DNA of 42,575 nt from Caulobacter sp. (GCA_017744495.1 JAGIBE010000122.1:1496-44070), one strand, 5' to 3'. Positions 1 to 8,880 are shown, counted from the stretch's first letter. The notes: a model not told the origin generated them from the letters alone. Numbers and translations: made by a program.

Positions 1-65
1 CCGGCGGCCACCACTTCATGGAGACCCCGATCGGCGACCAGGTCATCGCCTATGCGCTGAAGTAG
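1..65 (+). CDS. C-terminal fragment of an unidentified protein
   Basis: The window opens inside a gene read in the frame that starts at base 3 and ends at a TAG at 63-65. About 20 residues are visible (GGHHFMETPIGDQVIAYALK). A glycine-flanked histidine pair this close to the C-terminus is compatible with the catalytic histidine of an alpha/beta hydrolase, but that is a weak guess from very little sequence. The rest of the gene lies outside the window. The next gene points the other way and stops 15 bases downstream, so this is a convergent junction. Confidence 0.45.
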   Translation, partial: GGHHFMETPIGDQVIAYALK

Positions 66-80
66 GACGCAGGAACGCGT

Positions 81-491
81 CTAGGCGAAGGTTTCCTCAA
101 GGGACGTCGCGGGCCGGCAGGACCGGCCGAAGATCGCCCAGTTCATCTTGCCCCAGTGGGGCAGGGTACAGCTCAGGTAAAGGCCCAAGGGGATCAGGAT
201 GATGAAGACGCCCAGCATCGGATAGTGGGCGCGCCAATCGTAATGCATCAGATAGCGCGTCATGATCGACCATCCGGCCACGCCCATGGTCAACACGACG
301 GGCCACCGGCTCAGCCTCGCCAGGGCCACGCCGTGATAGGCCACCCACGCGACGGCGAAGAGCACGGTGAAGCTCACCACGGCGGACGCGCCGGTGGAGA
401 CTAGCCGCAGCGTCGGCGCCAGCCCGATGAGCGACCAGACCACGACGATGATCCATATCGACAGTGGCGTGCGGTGTTCGCGCGTCGTCAT
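81..491 (-). CDS. Small integral membrane protein of unknown function
   Basis: This 136-residue protein has no family I recognise. It is strongly hydrophobic, with about four membrane segments: roughly residues 11-32 (IWIIVVVWSLIGLAP), 36-56, 62-80 and 90-110. The short polar C-terminal tail contains a Cys (GRSCRPATS). The ATG at 491 lies only three bases downstream of the stop of the DUF6065 gene, so the two minus-strand genes are almost certainly co-transcribed and may work together. The gene is convergent with the fragment at the left edge. No function can be assigned from the sequence. Confidence 0.7.
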   Translation of the reverse strand: MTTREHRTPLSIWIIVVVWSLIGLAPTLRLVSTGASAVVSFTVLFAVAWVAYHGVALARLSRWPVVLTMGVAGWSIMTRYLMHYDWRAHYPMLGVFIILIPLGLYLSCTLPHWGKMNWAIFGRSCRPATSLEETFA

Positions 492-494
492 CTG

Positions 495-1238
495 CTAGCC
501 GACCTTCGGCGGCTTCAGCCGGCGCTTGTTGACGTGGGCCGACGGCGCCGGGGCCTCGATCTCCTCGGGAAACTCGCCCTTGAAGTAGAAGCGCTGCCAC
601 GCCTCCTTCATCGCCTCGGGCTCGCGCTTGAAGATGCGAGCGTTGAACTCGCCGCGCTTGGCGGCCCAGGCGTCGTACTGGCCGCGCAGGTCGGGGTTGG
701 AGTTCATCGACCGGATCACCGGCTGCACCTGCTCCAGGGGCTTGTCCTGGATCATCATGAAGAAGCAGAACGGCTCGCCCTTCTCGAAGCGGATCGTGCC
801 CGGGCGGGTGAAGATCCAGTTCATCGTGAAGGGGAAGGGCAGCCAGTCGGTCTCGACCAGGCCGGCCAACGGCTGGACACCATCCTTCACATGATTGGGC
901 GGGCCCATGGTCCAGATCGACCAGCCCGGCGGGGTGCGGAACAGGTAGCCGGTGTGGAAGGTGATGGTCCCGCGTGAGAAGTGCGATTTCACGAAATCGT
1001 CGAAGCCCGGATGCGGGTGGTCGGCGCGGAAGGTGATGCAGTTCTGGTGCGCCCCGCCGTCCCAGGTGGCCGTGAAGCCGACCGGGCAAAGGATCTCCCA
1101 GCCGGTGGTGTTGGCCATGGTCAGGGGCAAGCAGCGATAGGGATGGCGGTCGGCGAAATGATCCATCCAGGCCCGCTGGGGCCGTCCGGGCACGATCTCG
1201 GGCGGACGGGGCTCGGTGGGGTAGCACTCAAGTTCCAT
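495..1238 (-). CDS. DUF6065 family protein
   Basis: The 247-residue product matches my memory of the DUF6065 family. The opening MELECYP is followed by a proline-rich stretch, then the hallmark segments [18 protein letters not shown] (about 35-52), [19 protein letters not shown] (about 97-115), [20 protein letters not shown] (about 128-147) and [10 protein letters not shown] (about 152-161). No signal peptide or membrane segment is visible, so it is probably cytosolic. Family members often occur near secondary-metabolite or oxygenase genes, but no biochemical role is established that I know of. It is the first gene of a two-gene unit with the membrane protein at 81-491 and is divergent from the ProX-like gene across about 70 bp. 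Confidence 0.8.
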   Translation of the reverse strand: MELECYPTEPRPPEIVPGRPQRAWMDHFADRHPYRCLPLTMANTTGWEILCPVGFTATWDGGAHQNCITFRADHPHPGFDDFVKSHFSRGTITFHTGYLFRTPPGWSIWTMGPPNHVKDGVQPLAGLVETDWLPFPFTMNWIFTRPGTIRFEKGEPFCFFMMIQDKPLEQVQPVIRSMNSNPDLRGQYDAWAAKRGEFNARIFKREPEAMKEAWQRFYFKGEFPEEIEAPAPSAHVNKRRLKPPKVG

Positions 1239-1309
1239 GCCGGCTCTCTTCTTCCCTAGCTGGTCTTGAGTCTGGTCTAGCGGCGCCGGGCTCGGCTAGG
1301 AAGTCCCCC

Positions 1310-1816
1310 ATGAAAACGCGCGCGGACCTCTTCGCCTTCTTCGACGCTCACGGCGTCGCCCATTCCACCCTCGATCACCCGCCGGTGTTCCGCGTCGAGG
1401 AGGGATTGGAGATCAAGGCGGCTCTGCCGGGCGGCCATACCAAGAACCTGTTCCTCAAGGACGCCAAGGGCCAGCTGTGGCTGATCTCGGCCCTGGGCGA
1501 AACCCGGATCGACCTGAAGCGCCTGCACACCGTCATCGGCTCGGCCCGACTGTCATTCGGCAGCCCCGAGTTGATGATCGAGACCCTGGGCGTGACCCCA
1601 GGCTCGGTGACCGCCTTTGGCCTGATCAACGACACCGACCGGCGCGTGCGCTTCGTGCTGGACGCCGCCCTGGCCAAGGCCGATCCCGTCAACTTCCATC
1701 CGCTGGCCAACGACGCCACCACGGCGGTTTCACAGGACGGCTTCCGCGCCTTCCTGGCGGCCTTGGGGGTCACCCCGATGATCGTCGATTTCGACGCGAT
1801 GGCCGTCGTCGAATAA
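1310..1816 (+). CDS. Prolyl-tRNA editing protein ProX (YbaK/EbsC superfamily)
   Basis: This 168-residue protein is a free-standing trans-editing domain of the INS/YbaK superfamily, ProXp-ala/PrdX branch. That branch hydrolyses Ala mischarged on tRNA(Pro), protecting translation from prolyl-tRNA synthetase errors. Family hallmarks are the substrate-loop segment [11 protein letters not shown] (about residues 43-53), [13 protein letters not shown] (about 96-108) and [11 protein letters not shown] (about 128-138). The length is normal for the branch. The ATG at 1310 follows a GGAAG-like ribosome site and leaves a short leader. It is encoded alone, divergent from the DUF6065 gene and 130 bp ahead of cnoX. 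A second, different superfamily member (YbaK type) begins at 42228. Confidence 0.88.
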   Translation: MKTRADLFAFFDAHGVAHSTLDHPPVFRVEEGLEIKAALPGGHTKNLFLKDAKGQLWLISALGETRIDLKRLHTVIGSARLSFGSPELMIETLGVTPGSVTAFGLINDTDRRVRFVLDAALAKADPVNFHPLANDATTAVSQDGFRAFLAALGVTPMIVDFDAMAVVE

Positions 1817-1946
1817 GCCGACGGCCCCGATTGCGAACCGGGCGTCGAGGGACCATCTTGGCCGCCGGGACCGGCCAGCTTCGCACTTCGCCGGTCGATC
1901 CGATTTCACGCCCCGTGCGTTCAAGACCCGCGTACAGAGAGACCCC

Positions 1947-2876
1947 ATGGCCCTGATCGGCGATACTCCTCCTCCCATCCAGGCCGGCGGCCCAAATGGA
2001 CAAGCAGGCGGCAAGAGTCCTCACATCAAGGACGGCACCGACGCCAGCTTCATGGCCGACGTGATCGAGGCGTCGAAGACCCAGCCGGTCATCGTCGACT
2101 TCTGGGCCACCTGGTGCGGCCCGTGCCGCCAGCTGACGCCGGCCCTGGAAAAGGCGGTCAACGCCGCCGGCGGGGCGGTCAAGCTGGTCAAGATCGACGT
2201 CGACAAGAACCCCGGCTATTCGGGCCAGCTGCGCGTGCAGTCGATTCCGACCGTCTACGCCTTCGTCAACGGTCAGCCGGTGGACGGCTTCCAGGGCGCC
2301 CTGCCCGAGAGCCAGGTCAAGCAGTTCATCGACCGCCTGGCCGGTCCGCCGCCCGAGAGCGACATCGACGCCCTGCTGGCCATGGCCAAGGAGTCGGTCG
2401 AGCTGGGCGACATCGGCGGCGCGGCCCAGGCCTACGCCCAGGCCCTGCAGATGGACCCGACCAACGTCAAGGCGATCGGCGGCCTGGCCAAATGCTACCT
2501 GACCGGCGGCGACCTCGAGGGCGCGGCCGAGGTGGCCGCCACGGCTCCAGCCAATGCGAAGGACCCGGACCTGGAGAGCGTTCGCGCCGCCCTGGCGCTC
2601 GCCGAAGCCGCCCCGTCGGAAACGGCGCCGTTCGAACAGCGCCTGGCCGCCGACGCCGACGATCACGAGGCCCGCTTCGAGCTGGCCAAGGCCCTGGCCG
2701 GCGCCGGCCATCTTCAGGCGGCTTCGGACCATCTTCTGACCATCATCGAACGCGACCGTGCCTGGAACGACGAGGCGGCCCGCAAGCAGCTGCTGACCGT
2801 GTTCGAGGCCGCCGGCTACGCGTCGGAGGTGGCCAAGGCCGGCCGCAAGCGGCTGTCCTCCATCCTCTTCAGTTAA
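1947..2876 (+). CDS. cnoX: Thioredoxin-TPR chaperedoxin CnoX (YbbN family)
   Basis: The 309-residue protein joins a thioredoxin fold (about 25-130) to a helical TPR-like region (about 135-309), the architecture of the CnoX/YbbN chaperedoxins. These proteins protect substrates from oxidative aggregation and hand them to chaperones. The redox site WCGPC is intact (C57 and C60), and the cis-proline segment SIPTVYAF follows near residue 95. E. coli YbbN lacks the first active cysteine, whereas the Caulobacter-type protein keeps both and can act as a reductase. The C-terminal part carries repeated helix pairs such as SVELGDIGGAAQAYAQALQM. Co-directional with the Lon-domain gene 10 bases downstream, so probably one operon. 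Its 130-bp leader holds a small hairpin (TGGCCG/CGGCCA). Confidence 0.93.
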   Translation: MALIGDTPPPIQAGGPNGQAGGKSPHIKDGTDASFMADVIEASKTQPVIVDFWATWCGPCRQLTPALEKAVNAAGGAVKLVKIDVDKNPGYSGQLRVQSIPTVYAFVNGQPVDGFQGALPESQVKQFIDRLAGPPPESDIDALLAMAKESVELGDIGGAAQAYAQALQMDPTNVKAIGGLAKCYLTGGDLEGAAEVAATAPANAKDPDLESVRAALALAEAAPSETAPFEQRLAADADDHEARFELAKALAGAGHLQAASDHLLTIIERDRAWNDEAARKQLLTVFEAAGYASEVAKAGRKRLSSILFS

Positions 2877-2886
2877 GGAGCATCGC

Positions 2887-3549
2887 ATGCCGGGATCCTA
2901 TCGAAGGGCTGACGACCTGCCGCTGGTGATCCCGGTGTTCCCGCTGGACGGCGCCCTGCTGTTGCCCGGAGGCCAGCTCCCGCTGAACATCTTCGAGCCG
3001 CGCTATCTCAACATGTTCGACGACGCCATGTCGGGCGAGCGGATCATCGGCATGGTCCAGACGCGGCCGGGCGGCGAGGCCGAGCGGCCCAACCTGGCCC
3101 CGGTGGGTTGCGCGGGGCGGGTGACCAGTTTCGCCGAGACCAGCGACGGCCGCTATCTGGTGACCCTGACCGGGGTCTGCCGGTTCCGGGTGGGCGAGGA
3201 GCTGCCCGCCCGCTCGCCCTACCGCCAAGTGCGCGCCGACTTCGCGGCCTTCGAGGCCGACCTGCGCGAGACCTCGCCCCAGACCGTCGGCGCCGGCGAC
3301 GCTTCGCCCCTGCTGGAGGCCTTGCGGCGGTATCTGGACCATCGCGGTTTGGCCATCGACTGGTCCAGCGCCGAGGCGGCCCCCTCCGACGCCCTGATCA
3401 ACAGCCTGGCCATGGCCCTGCCGTTCGAGCCGGTCGAGAAGCAGGCCCTGCTGGAAGCCCCGACCCTGGCCGAGCGCCGCGAGACCCTGGTGGCTCTGCT
3501 GGAGATCGACGCCGCGGGCGACGACGAAGACCCGACGATGCTGCAGTAG
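2887..3549 (+). CDS. Lon N-terminal (LAN) domain protein, peptidase S16-like
   Basis: This 220-residue protein consists of the substrate-binding LAN domain of Lon without the AAA+ ATPase or the Ser-Lys protease. The signature start is IPVFPLDGALLLPGGQLPLN (about 15-34), followed by IFEPRYLNMFDDA. It has no signal peptide. The family's role is unsettled; it may bind unfolded segments or form an adaptor. Its location 10 bases after cnoX, with a good AAGGAG site in the gap, suggests a shared proteostasis role, as this gene pair is common in alphaproteobacteria. The ATG at 2887 is the only sensible start. The gene ends just before a palindromic intergenic repeat. Confidence 0.9.
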   Translation: MPGSYRRADDLPLVIPVFPLDGALLLPGGQLPLNIFEPRYLNMFDDAMSGERIIGMVQTRPGGEAERPNLAPVGCAGRVTSFAETSDGRYLVTLTGVCRFRVGEELPARSPYRQVRADFAAFEADLRETSPQTVGAGDASPLLEALRRYLDHRGLAIDWSSAEAAPSDALINSLAMALPFEPVEKQALLEAPTLAERRETLVALLEIDAAGDDEDPTMLQ

Positions 3550-3554
3550 CTGAA

Positions 3555-3693
3555 CCGTCATCCTCGGACTTGTTCCGAGGACCCCTCGATCAGCTTGTTT
3601 GTCGCTTGATGTAGGCCGCGACCTCATAGCTCCACGGATCTTCCTTCTTCTCGGCTGAACCAGGGTTCCTCGGAACAAGTCCGAGGATGACGG
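3555..3693. repeat. Intergenic palindromic repeat with 27-bp inverted ends
   Basis: The ends at 3555-3581 and 3667-3693 are perfect 27-bp inverted copies. Each arm contains its own small hairpin (CCTCGGA, five-base loop, TCCGAGG). The roughly 85-bp centre has no ORF. An identical 8-bp word CTGAACCG flanks it at 3550-3557 and 3700-3707, which could be a target duplication, although a third CTGAACC at 3655-3661 weakens that reading. The layout fits a REP/MITE-like dispersed intergenic element. It separates the Lon-domain gene from the Trm112-like gene and could stabilise or terminate the cnoX transcript. Confidence 0.75.
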
Positions 3694-3722
3694 GCCGTTC
3701 TGAACCGCCTAGAAACGAGACC

Positions 3723-3923
3723 ATGACCGCCGCACCGCCTCCGCCGCCCGCCGATCTCGACCCGCGCCTGCTGGAGGTGCTGGTCTGCCCCGTCACCCGC
3801 GCGCCGCTGTTCTACGACCGCGCCCGAGGCGAGCTGGTCAGCAACGCCGCCAAGCTGGCCTATCCCATCCGTGATGGCGTGCCGATCATGCTGCCCGAGG
3901 AAGCCCGCAGCCTGGACGACTAG
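3723..3923 (+). CDS. Trm112 family (YcaR-like) small protein
   Basis: This 66-residue protein matches the Trm112/YcaR family: [17 protein letters not shown], then [13 protein letters not shown] near the C-terminus. Eukaryotic Trm112 is a zinc-binding activator of methyltransferases; the bacterial role is unclear. Only one cysteine remains of the usual CPxC zinc knuckle (CPVT here), as in many alphaproteobacterial versions, so zinc binding by this motif is unlikely. An in-frame ATG at 3687 exists but falls inside the right arm of the palindromic repeat, so the ATG at 3723 is preferred. The stop is followed after three bases by the GTG of the NagX-like gene, so the two are translationally close. 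Confidence 0.85.
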   Translation: MTAAPPPPPADLDPRLLEVLVCPVTRAPLFYDRARGELVSNAAKLAYPIRDGVPIMLPEEARSLDD

Positions 3924-3926
3924 GCG

Positions 3927-5021
3927 GTGGAGACCCGGCCCCCTCGTCTGGCTTCCCTGGATGTGCTCCGTGGGCTGACGATCGTGGGCATGATCGTCGT
4001 CAATTCGGCGTCCTATCTGCACTACGTCAGCGGCTACGCCCAGTTCGCCGCCCTGGAGCATGCCGCCTGGCATGGCTTCACCGTGGCCGACGCGGTGTTT
4101 CCGGCCTTCGTCTTCATGACCGGCGTCTCGATCCCCCTGGCGTTGTCCGGACGGGGCGGGAACGGCCTGGACGGCGCGACCCTGCGCCGGCTGCTGGTCC
4201 GCTCGGGACGGCTGTTCCTGCTGGGCCTGATCCTCAGCAATCTCTACTGGATGGCCACGCCCGAGAGCGTGCTGTTCCGGCCGATGGGCGTGCTGCAGCG
4301 ACTGGCCCTGGCCTTCCTGGCCGCCGCCGTCCTCTACAAGACCGTGGGGCCGCGCGCCCGGCTGGCGATCGCCGCCGCGATCCTTCTGCTCTACTGGCCC
4401 CTGACCCTGGCGCCGTTCCCGGACGGAACGACCGATCTTCTCAAGCCCGGCGCCAATTTCGTCGGCTGGTTCGACCGCTTGGTGCTGGGCGCCCACGTCT
4501 ACGTGCCTGGACCCCTGGGCTACGATCCCGAGGGCCTGCTTTCGACCTTGCCGGCCATCGCCCAGGCCCTGATCGGCGTGACGGTCGGCGAACGCCTGAT
4601 GGCGCGCAAGGGCGTGCGGAGCGTTAGCCTCGCCGGGATCGCGCTGATTATTGGCGGGCTGGTCTGGGGACTCGTCTTCCCGATCTCCAAGGAGCTTTGG
4701 ACGTCCAGCTTCGTCCTGCTCTCGACGGGTATCCCGATGGTGCTGCTGGCCGAGCTGCATCTGGCGATCGACGGCTCGGAGCGGCTTCCGCTTGGCGGTC
4801 GGTTCCTGACCGACTTCGGGATCAACGCCGTCTTCGCCTACAGCCTGCACATGCTGGCTTCGATCATGTTGACCGCCCACATGCTGAAGATCCCGTACCG
4901 TTGGGCCACGCCTATGGTCGGCGACAAGACGGCGGCCCTGATCCCGGTGGCGATCTTCGTCGGCCTGATCTGGACGGTGCTGGCCTACATGCGGCGGCGC
5001 GGCTGGATCGTGAAGGTCTAG
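3927..5021 (+). CDS. NagX/DUF5009-type heparan-alpha-glucosaminide acyltransferase-like membrane protein
   Basis: The 364-residue, multi-pass membrane protein starts at GTG 3927, three bases after the Trm112 stop. The opening [19 protein letters not shown] and the following [20 protein letters not shown] are hallmarks of the COG4299 (NagX) family, related to lysosomal heparan-alpha-glucosaminide N-acetyltransferase. About ten hydrophobic segments can be counted. Members transfer acyl groups from cytosolic acyl-CoA to sugars across the inner membrane, and nagX genes often lie in aminosugar clusters, but there is no such context here, so the substrate is unknown. Its TAG stop overlaps the stop of the convergent MFS gene (both within CTAG at 5018-5021). 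Confidence 0.85.
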   Translation: METRPPRLASLDVLRGLTIVGMIVVNSASYLHYVSGYAQFAALEHAAWHGFTVADAVFPAFVFMTGVSIPLALSGRGGNGLDGATLRRLLVRSGRLFLLGLILSNLYWMATPESVLFRPMGVLQRLALAFLAAAVLYKTVGPRARLAIAAAILLLYWPLTLAPFPDGTTDLLKPGANFVGWFDRLVLGAHVYVPGPLGYDPEGLLSTLPAIAQALIGVTVGERLMARKGVRSVSLAGIALIIGGLVWGLVFPISKELWTSSFVLLSTGIPMVLLAELHLAIDGSERLPLGGRFLTDFGINAVFAYSLHMLASIMLTAHMLKIPYRWATPMVGDKTAALIPVAIFVGLIWTVLAYMRRRGWIVKV

Positions 5022-6220
5022 GCGCTCCTGGCCGGCCACGCCTTGCGCCCGGCCAGTTGCAGGACCAGGGCCACCAGCGCCGCGCCCGCGCCGAGGGCCG
5101 ACACTGCGGTCCAGCCGCCCAGGTTCCAGGCCGTCGTCGCGCCGGCCGAGCCCGCCGCGCCGCCCAGGAACATCACGCCCATAAAGATGGTGTTGATCCG
5201 CGCGCGAGCCTCCGGCCGCAGAGCGTAGACCAAGTGCTGGTTGGAGATCAGCGCGCCCTGGATCGCGAAGTCCAGGATGATCACCCCGACCACCAGACCG
5301 GCCACGGCGTTCCAGAGGCCGAAGATCAGCCAGGAGACGACGCTCAGCGCCGCGCCCAGCAGGATCACCAGGTGCGGTCCGCGCCGGTCGGCGATCCGCC
5401 CAGCCAGGGGCGCGGCCAGGATGCCGACGGCGCCGACCACGCCGAACAGGCCCGCGATGTCGGCGCCGAGGCCGAAGCGCGGCTCCTTCAGGTGCAGGGC
5501 GAGGATCGTCCAGAAGGCGGTGAAGCCGGCGAACAGCAGGGCCTGGGTCAGGGCCGCGCGGCGCAGGGCGGGGAACTCCAGCCAGAGGCCGCCGAGGGAC
5601 TTCAGCAGCGGGCCATACCGCAGGCCGCCGTCCTCGGGACGGCTGCGAGGCAGGATCACGGTCATCAGGGCGCAGGCGGCCAGGGCCATCGGCGCGCCTA
5701 GCCAGAACATCGCCCGCCAGCCCAGGTGGGTGGCGACGAAGCCGGCCAGGGTTCGGCTCAGCAGGATGCCGCACAGCAGGCCGGCCATCACCGTGCCGAT
5801 CGTCGCCCCGCGCCGCTCGGGCGTAGCGAGGTGGGCGGCGAACGGCACGATCTGCTGGGCGACGGTGGCGCAGAACCCGACCACCAGGGAGGCCAGGATG
5901 ATCAGCCCCACGCTCGGCGCGAGGGCGGCGGCGACCAGACCGGCCGCCAGGACCAGGAACTGCACAAGGATGACGCGGCGCCGCTCCAACAGGTCGCCCA
6001 GCGGCACCAGCAGGAACAGGCCCAGGGCGTAGCCCAGCTGGGTGGCGGTGGGGATGAAGCCGGCCAGGGTCTGGCGCGGGAAGTCCGCCTCGATCACCCC
6101 CAGCATCGGCTGATTGTAGTATATGTTGGCCACGCCCACGCCGGTGGCGACCGCCATGGCCAGGGTCAGGCCGCGCCCCAGCGGTGGCGCGGCGGAAGCG
6201 GTGGCGGTCTGGGCGGTCAT
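5018..6220 (-). CDS. MFS transporter, drug/metabolite exporter type
   Basis: This 400-residue protein has 12 predicted membrane segments and Major Facilitator signatures: [17 protein letters not shown] near the N-terminus, the loop 2-3 motif [13 protein letters not shown] (about residues 65-77), and RIADRRGPH in the second half. The NIYYNQPML opening is typical of a YgaY/YnfM-like subgroup of unassigned exporters. The ATG at 6220 is chosen because GGAG lies eight bases upstream; the reading frame remains open beyond it, but that part is low-quality antisense to the UbiH-type gene. It faces the NagX-like gene convergently, with the stop codons overlapping. The substrate cannot be inferred. Confidence 0.88.
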   Translation of the reverse strand: MTAQTATASAAPPLGRGLTLAMAVATGVGVANIYYNQPMLGVIEADFPRQTLAGFIPTATQLGYALGLFLLVPLGDLLERRRVILVQFLVLAAGLVAAALAPSVGLIILASLVVGFCATVAQQIVPFAAHLATPERRGATIGTVMAGLLCGILLSRTLAGFVATHLGWRAMFWLGAPMALAACALMTVILPRSRPEDGGLRYGPLLKSLGGLWLEFPALRRAALTQALLFAGFTAFWTILALHLKEPRFGLGADIAGLFGVVGAVGILAAPLAGRIADRRGPHLVILLGAALSVVSWLIFGLWNAVAGLVVGVIILDFAIQGALISNQHLVYALRPEARARINTIFMGVMFLGGAAGSAGATTAWNLGGWTAVSALGAGAALVALVLQLAGRKAWPARSA

Positions 6221-6311
6221 GCAAGCAACTCCGGCGCCCAGCCGACCTGGCGGAGCGATGCGCCTAGGTAGAAGGCATCGGCGTCCTGGCCAAGGCCCTG
6301 CTTGTCGCCGG

Positions 6312-7562
6312 CTAGATCGGTACGCCCCGCAGCAGCTTGGGCAGGTCGCCCACCCCGCCGCCGGCTTCGTGCATGAAGAATCGGCGTGCGGGCGCGATGC
6401 GGTTGACCGCCGCCATGCCCACCCCACGCGCCAGGCGCAGCAGCGGGTTGTCGTTCGAGAACAGGCGCACGAAGCCGTCGAAGGCCAGGGCGTTGCTGAC
6501 ATTGTCGAACCGCCGCCAGCGGGCGTAGCGCTCCAGCGTCGCCTCGGCGCCGATGTCCTCGCCGTTGCGCAGGGCCTCGGCCACCACCTCGGCCAGAGCG
6601 GCGGCGTCCTTGAGGCCCAGGTTCAGCCCTTGGCCGGCGATCGGGTGCACGCCGTGGGCGGCGTCGCCGATCAGGGCCAGGCGCGGGGCGACAAGCCGTT
6701 CGGCCAGCGACAGCGACAGCGGATAGACGAAGGTTGGGCCGGCCATCTCGACGGCGCCCAGGAACTCGCCGAACCGCCGCATCAGGTGGGCGTGGAACGC
6801 TTCGGGAGAAGCCTCGCGCAGGGCTTCGGCGCGGTCGGTGCTATCGGTCCACACTAGGCTGGCGCGATTGTCCGTTAACGGAAGGATGGCGAAAGGGCCG
6901 CTGGGCAGGAAGTATTCGTGGGCCACGCCCTGGTGGTCGTGCTGCATGCGGACGGTGGCCACCACCCCGCTTTGGCCGTAGCTCCAGCCGATGTCGCCGA
7001 TACCGGCCGCTTTGCGCAGGGCGCTGTTGCGGCCCTCGGCGCTGACCACCAGCGAGGCCGACAGCACGCGGCCGTCCGTCAGGGTGAGCAGGGCTCCGGC
7101 CGGCGTGACCTCCAGGCCCTTGGCGGCGGCCGGGGCCAGCACGGTGATCTGCTTGTCGATCAAGGTCTTGGCCAGGGCGGCGCGGATCTGGCGGTTCTCG
7201 ATCAGATAGCCCAGCGGCTCGCCTTCGGAGCGGTCGGCGATCTCGCTGGAGTCGAAGCGCAGGAAGAACGGCGAGGGGCCGCCCGTGGCCGGACCCGGCG
7301 TCTTGCCGTCGGTGACCAGGATCTGCTCGATCCGTTGAGCGTGGGGCGCCAGGGCCTCGCCGGCCCCGATGGCCCGCCACTGGCGGAACGACGAATAGGC
7401 GATGGCCGACGAACGCCCGTCGAAGGTCGGCGCCAGCTGGTCGTCGAACGGCTGGGGATCGACCAGCAGCGGCTTGATCCCGGCCGAGGCCAGGGCGAGC
7501 GCCAGGGTGGTTCCGGCCATGCCGGCTCCGGCGATGATGACGTCGGCGTCGTGGTCGCGCAT
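6312..7562 (-). CDS. UbiH/COQ6 family FAD-dependent aromatic hydroxylase
   Basis: The 416-residue protein is a class A flavoprotein monooxygenase of the ubiquinone-biosynthesis family, hydroxylating the polyprenyl-phenol ring at the inner membrane. Visible motifs are the N-terminal dinucleotide fold AGAGMAG (11-17) and the C-terminal FAD-ribityl motif [18 protein letters not shown]. Alphaproteobacteria use several paralogues (UbiH, UbiL, UbiM, UbiF) with different ring positions, and I cannot tell which this is. The ATG at 7562 begins exactly at the flavin fold ([12 protein letters not shown]); the upstream extension reads as antisense-like sequence. No clear Shine-Dalgarno is present. It is the last gene of a co-directional minus-strand run from 8880. 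Confidence 0.9.
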   Translation of the reverse strand: MRDHDADVIIAGAGMAGTTLALALASAGIKPLLVDPQPFDDQLAPTFDGRSSAIAYSSFRQWRAIGAGEALAPHAQRIEQILVTDGKTPGPATGGPSPFFLRFDSSEIADRSEGEPLGYLIENRQIRAALAKTLIDKQITVLAPAAAKGLEVTPAGALLTLTDGRVLSASLVVSAEGRNSALRKAAGIGDIGWSYGQSGVVATVRMQHDHQGVAHEYFLPSGPFAILPLTDNRASLVWTDSTDRAEALREASPEAFHAHLMRRFGEFLGAVEMAGPTFVYPLSLSLAERLVAPRLALIGDAAHGVHPIAGQGLNLGLKDAAALAEVVAEALRNGEDIGAEATLERYARWRRFDNVSNALAFDGFVRLFSNDNPLLRLARGVGMAAVNRIAPARRFFMHEAGGGVGDLPKLLRGVPI

Positions 7563-7602
7563 GGGCGGATATGGCGCTTGGGGGGCGTGGGTGTCCAGCG
7601 TC

Positions 7603-8094
7603 TCAGTGATCCTTGGGCACGACGCTGATCTTGCCGCCGCCCTCCAGCGTCGCCAGTCGGACGTCCTCGGTCCGGTCGACCTGCTCCATGCGCAGCCCTT
7701 CGGCAAGGTCGGCGTCGCTGATCCCGTGCCGGCGTAGGGCGCCTCGATCGACCACGCCGTCGCGGATCAGGATGGCGGGGGCGTATTTGACCGCTCGCGC
7801 CAGCCAGCTCCATTTCAACGTGGCCATGGCGACCAGTCGATGCAGCACCACCAGCACGAGGGTCGCGGCTATGCCGCCGAGGAACGGCGCCTTGCCGGTC
7901 ATCATCCGGCTGATGTTGGATCCGACCACGACGGCCACGATGATGTCCAGCGGGGTCATCTGGGAAAAGGTTCTGCGACCGGCGATGCGGATGCAGATCA
8001 AGCCGAAGGCGAACAGCATCGCCGCCCTGACGCAGAGCTGTGCGGCCGTGGCGTCGCCGTTGTCCGGGCCAACCAGGAGACGGAGCATTTCCAT
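7603..8094 (-). CDS. YetF/DUF421 family membrane protein
   Basis: This 163-residue protein matches the DUF421 (YetF) family: two to three N-terminal membrane helices with FGLICIRIAGRRTFSQMTPLD, a motif containing the conserved GRR/K and TPLDI segments, then a soluble domain with APAILIRDGVVDRGALRRH. In related Bacillus proteins the soluble part is a small alpha/beta domain linked to spore germination or unknown membrane roles. No biochemical function is established. It sits between the UbiH-type gene (40 bp downstream) and the thioesterase gene (70 bp upstream), so co-transcription is likely but need not mean a shared function. Confidence 0.85.
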   Translation of the reverse strand: MEMLRLLVGPDNGDATAAQLCVRAAMLFAFGLICIRIAGRRTFSQMTPLDIIVAVVVGSNISRMMTGKAPFLGGIAATLVLVVLHRLVAMATLKWSWLARAVKYAPAILIRDGVVDRGALRRHGISDADLAEGLRMEQVDRTEDVRLATLEGGGKISVVPKDH

Positions 8095-8164
8095 GCTTCG
8101 TCAACGTGCGCGTCGGGCGGCGGTTTCGATCCGGTCGCGGAGCGAAACCCAGTCTGGAACGCCC

Positions 8165-8596
8165 TTAGGGCAGCGGCCGGGGCTTCCGGTTCTCGTCGAT
8201 GGCCACGAAGGTGAAGACGCCTTCGGTCACCTTGTGCGCCTGTTCGCCGTCGCGGCGGCGGCGCCAGGCCTCGACCTGCACCTTGATCGAGGTGCGACCC
8301 ACATGAACCACCTTGGCGAACAGGCTGACCTCGTCGCCGACGAACACCGGGCTGATGAAGGTCATACCGTCGATGGCGATGGTGGCGCAGCGGCCGGCGG
8401 CGCGGTGGAAGGCGATGGAGGCCGCCGCCAGGTCCATCTGCGACAGCAGCCAGCCGCCGAAGATGTCGCCTTCGGGATTGGTGTCGGACGGCATGGCGAT
8501 GGCCCGCAGGACGGGGGCCTCATGCGGCCATTCGGCGGCCTCCCAGGCCTTGGCCAGGGATTCGGCGCGTTGGCCGGTTGGGATCGTCTCGTTCAC
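8165..8596 (-). CDS. yciA: Acyl-CoA thioesterase, YciA type (hotdog fold)
   Basis: The 143-residue hotdog-fold enzyme hydrolyses acyl-CoA to free acid and CoA in the cytosol. The signature NPEGDIFGGWLLSQMDLAA carries the catalytic Asp and the helix N-terminus typical of YciA, followed by GMTFISPVFVGDEVSLFAKV and VQVEAWRRRRDGEQAHKVTEG. I choose the GTG at 8596, giving VNETIPTGQ at the N-terminus. It shares its first G with the TAG stop of the zinc-finger gene (TAGTG), an arrangement for translational re-initiation. The longer ORF upstream overlaps that gene's coding region and is rejected. Confidence 0.88.
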   Translation of the reverse strand: MNETIPTGQRAESLAKAWEAAEWPHEAPVLRAIAMPSDTNPEGDIFGGWLLSQMDLAAASIAFHRAAGRCATIAIDGMTFISPVFVGDEVSLFAKVVHVGRTSIKVQVEAWRRRRDGEQAHKVTEGVFTFVAIDENRKPRPLP

Positions 8597-8880
8597 TAGT
8601 GGCCGCCGGAACCTTCGTAGACGCCGGGCGCCAGCTGCTCGTCCTCGTCGTGGCCGGGGGCGGTCGAGGCCACGAAGCGGCGGTCGCAATAGGAGCAGTC
8701 GACGAACCCGGCCGCGCCCATCTCCAGCCAGACGCGCGGATGGCCGAGGGCCCCGCCGACGCCGTCGCAGGCGATGCGGTGCGAGCGAACCATGATGGTC
8801 TCCGGAGCCGGACCGGCGCCGATATCGACCACGGTGGGCTCCATGGCGGTGGGAGCGGTGGACTTGGCCTTGCGCGCCAT
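8596..8880 (-). CDS. CHCC-type zinc-finger protein (NDUFS6-like)
   Basis: This 94-residue protein carries the zf-CHCC domain. The ligands are visible as C38, H47, C62 and C65 in ACDGVGGALGHPRVWLE and DCSYCDRR. The fold is that of the mitochondrial complex I accessory subunit NDUFS6, which has true homologues in alphaproteobacteria, so a role at NADH dehydrogenase is possible but inferred. The first 30 residues are a disordered Ala/Pro/Thr-rich tail. It is the promoter-proximal gene of a unit reading leftward into the thioesterase gene (one-base overlap). A candidate promoter lies at 8937-8965. Confidence 0.9.
   Translation of the reverse strand: MARKAKSTAPTAMEPTVVDIGAGPAPETIMVRSHRIACDGVGGALGHPRVWLEMGAAGFVDCSYCDRRFVASTAPGHDEDEQLAPGVYEGSGGH

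Noticed and set aside
1770-2888. 372-codon minus-strand frame opposite cnoX
   Set aside because: It is the antisense of a clear thioredoxin-TPR gene; the translation is Gly/Arg/Leu/Gln-rich with no domain, as expected for shadows in high-GC DNA.
3624-6224. 866-codon minus-strand frame across the NagX and MFS genes
   Set aside because: It covers one gene in antisense and another out of frame, and its composition (Arg, Gly, Pro, Asp) is not protein-like.
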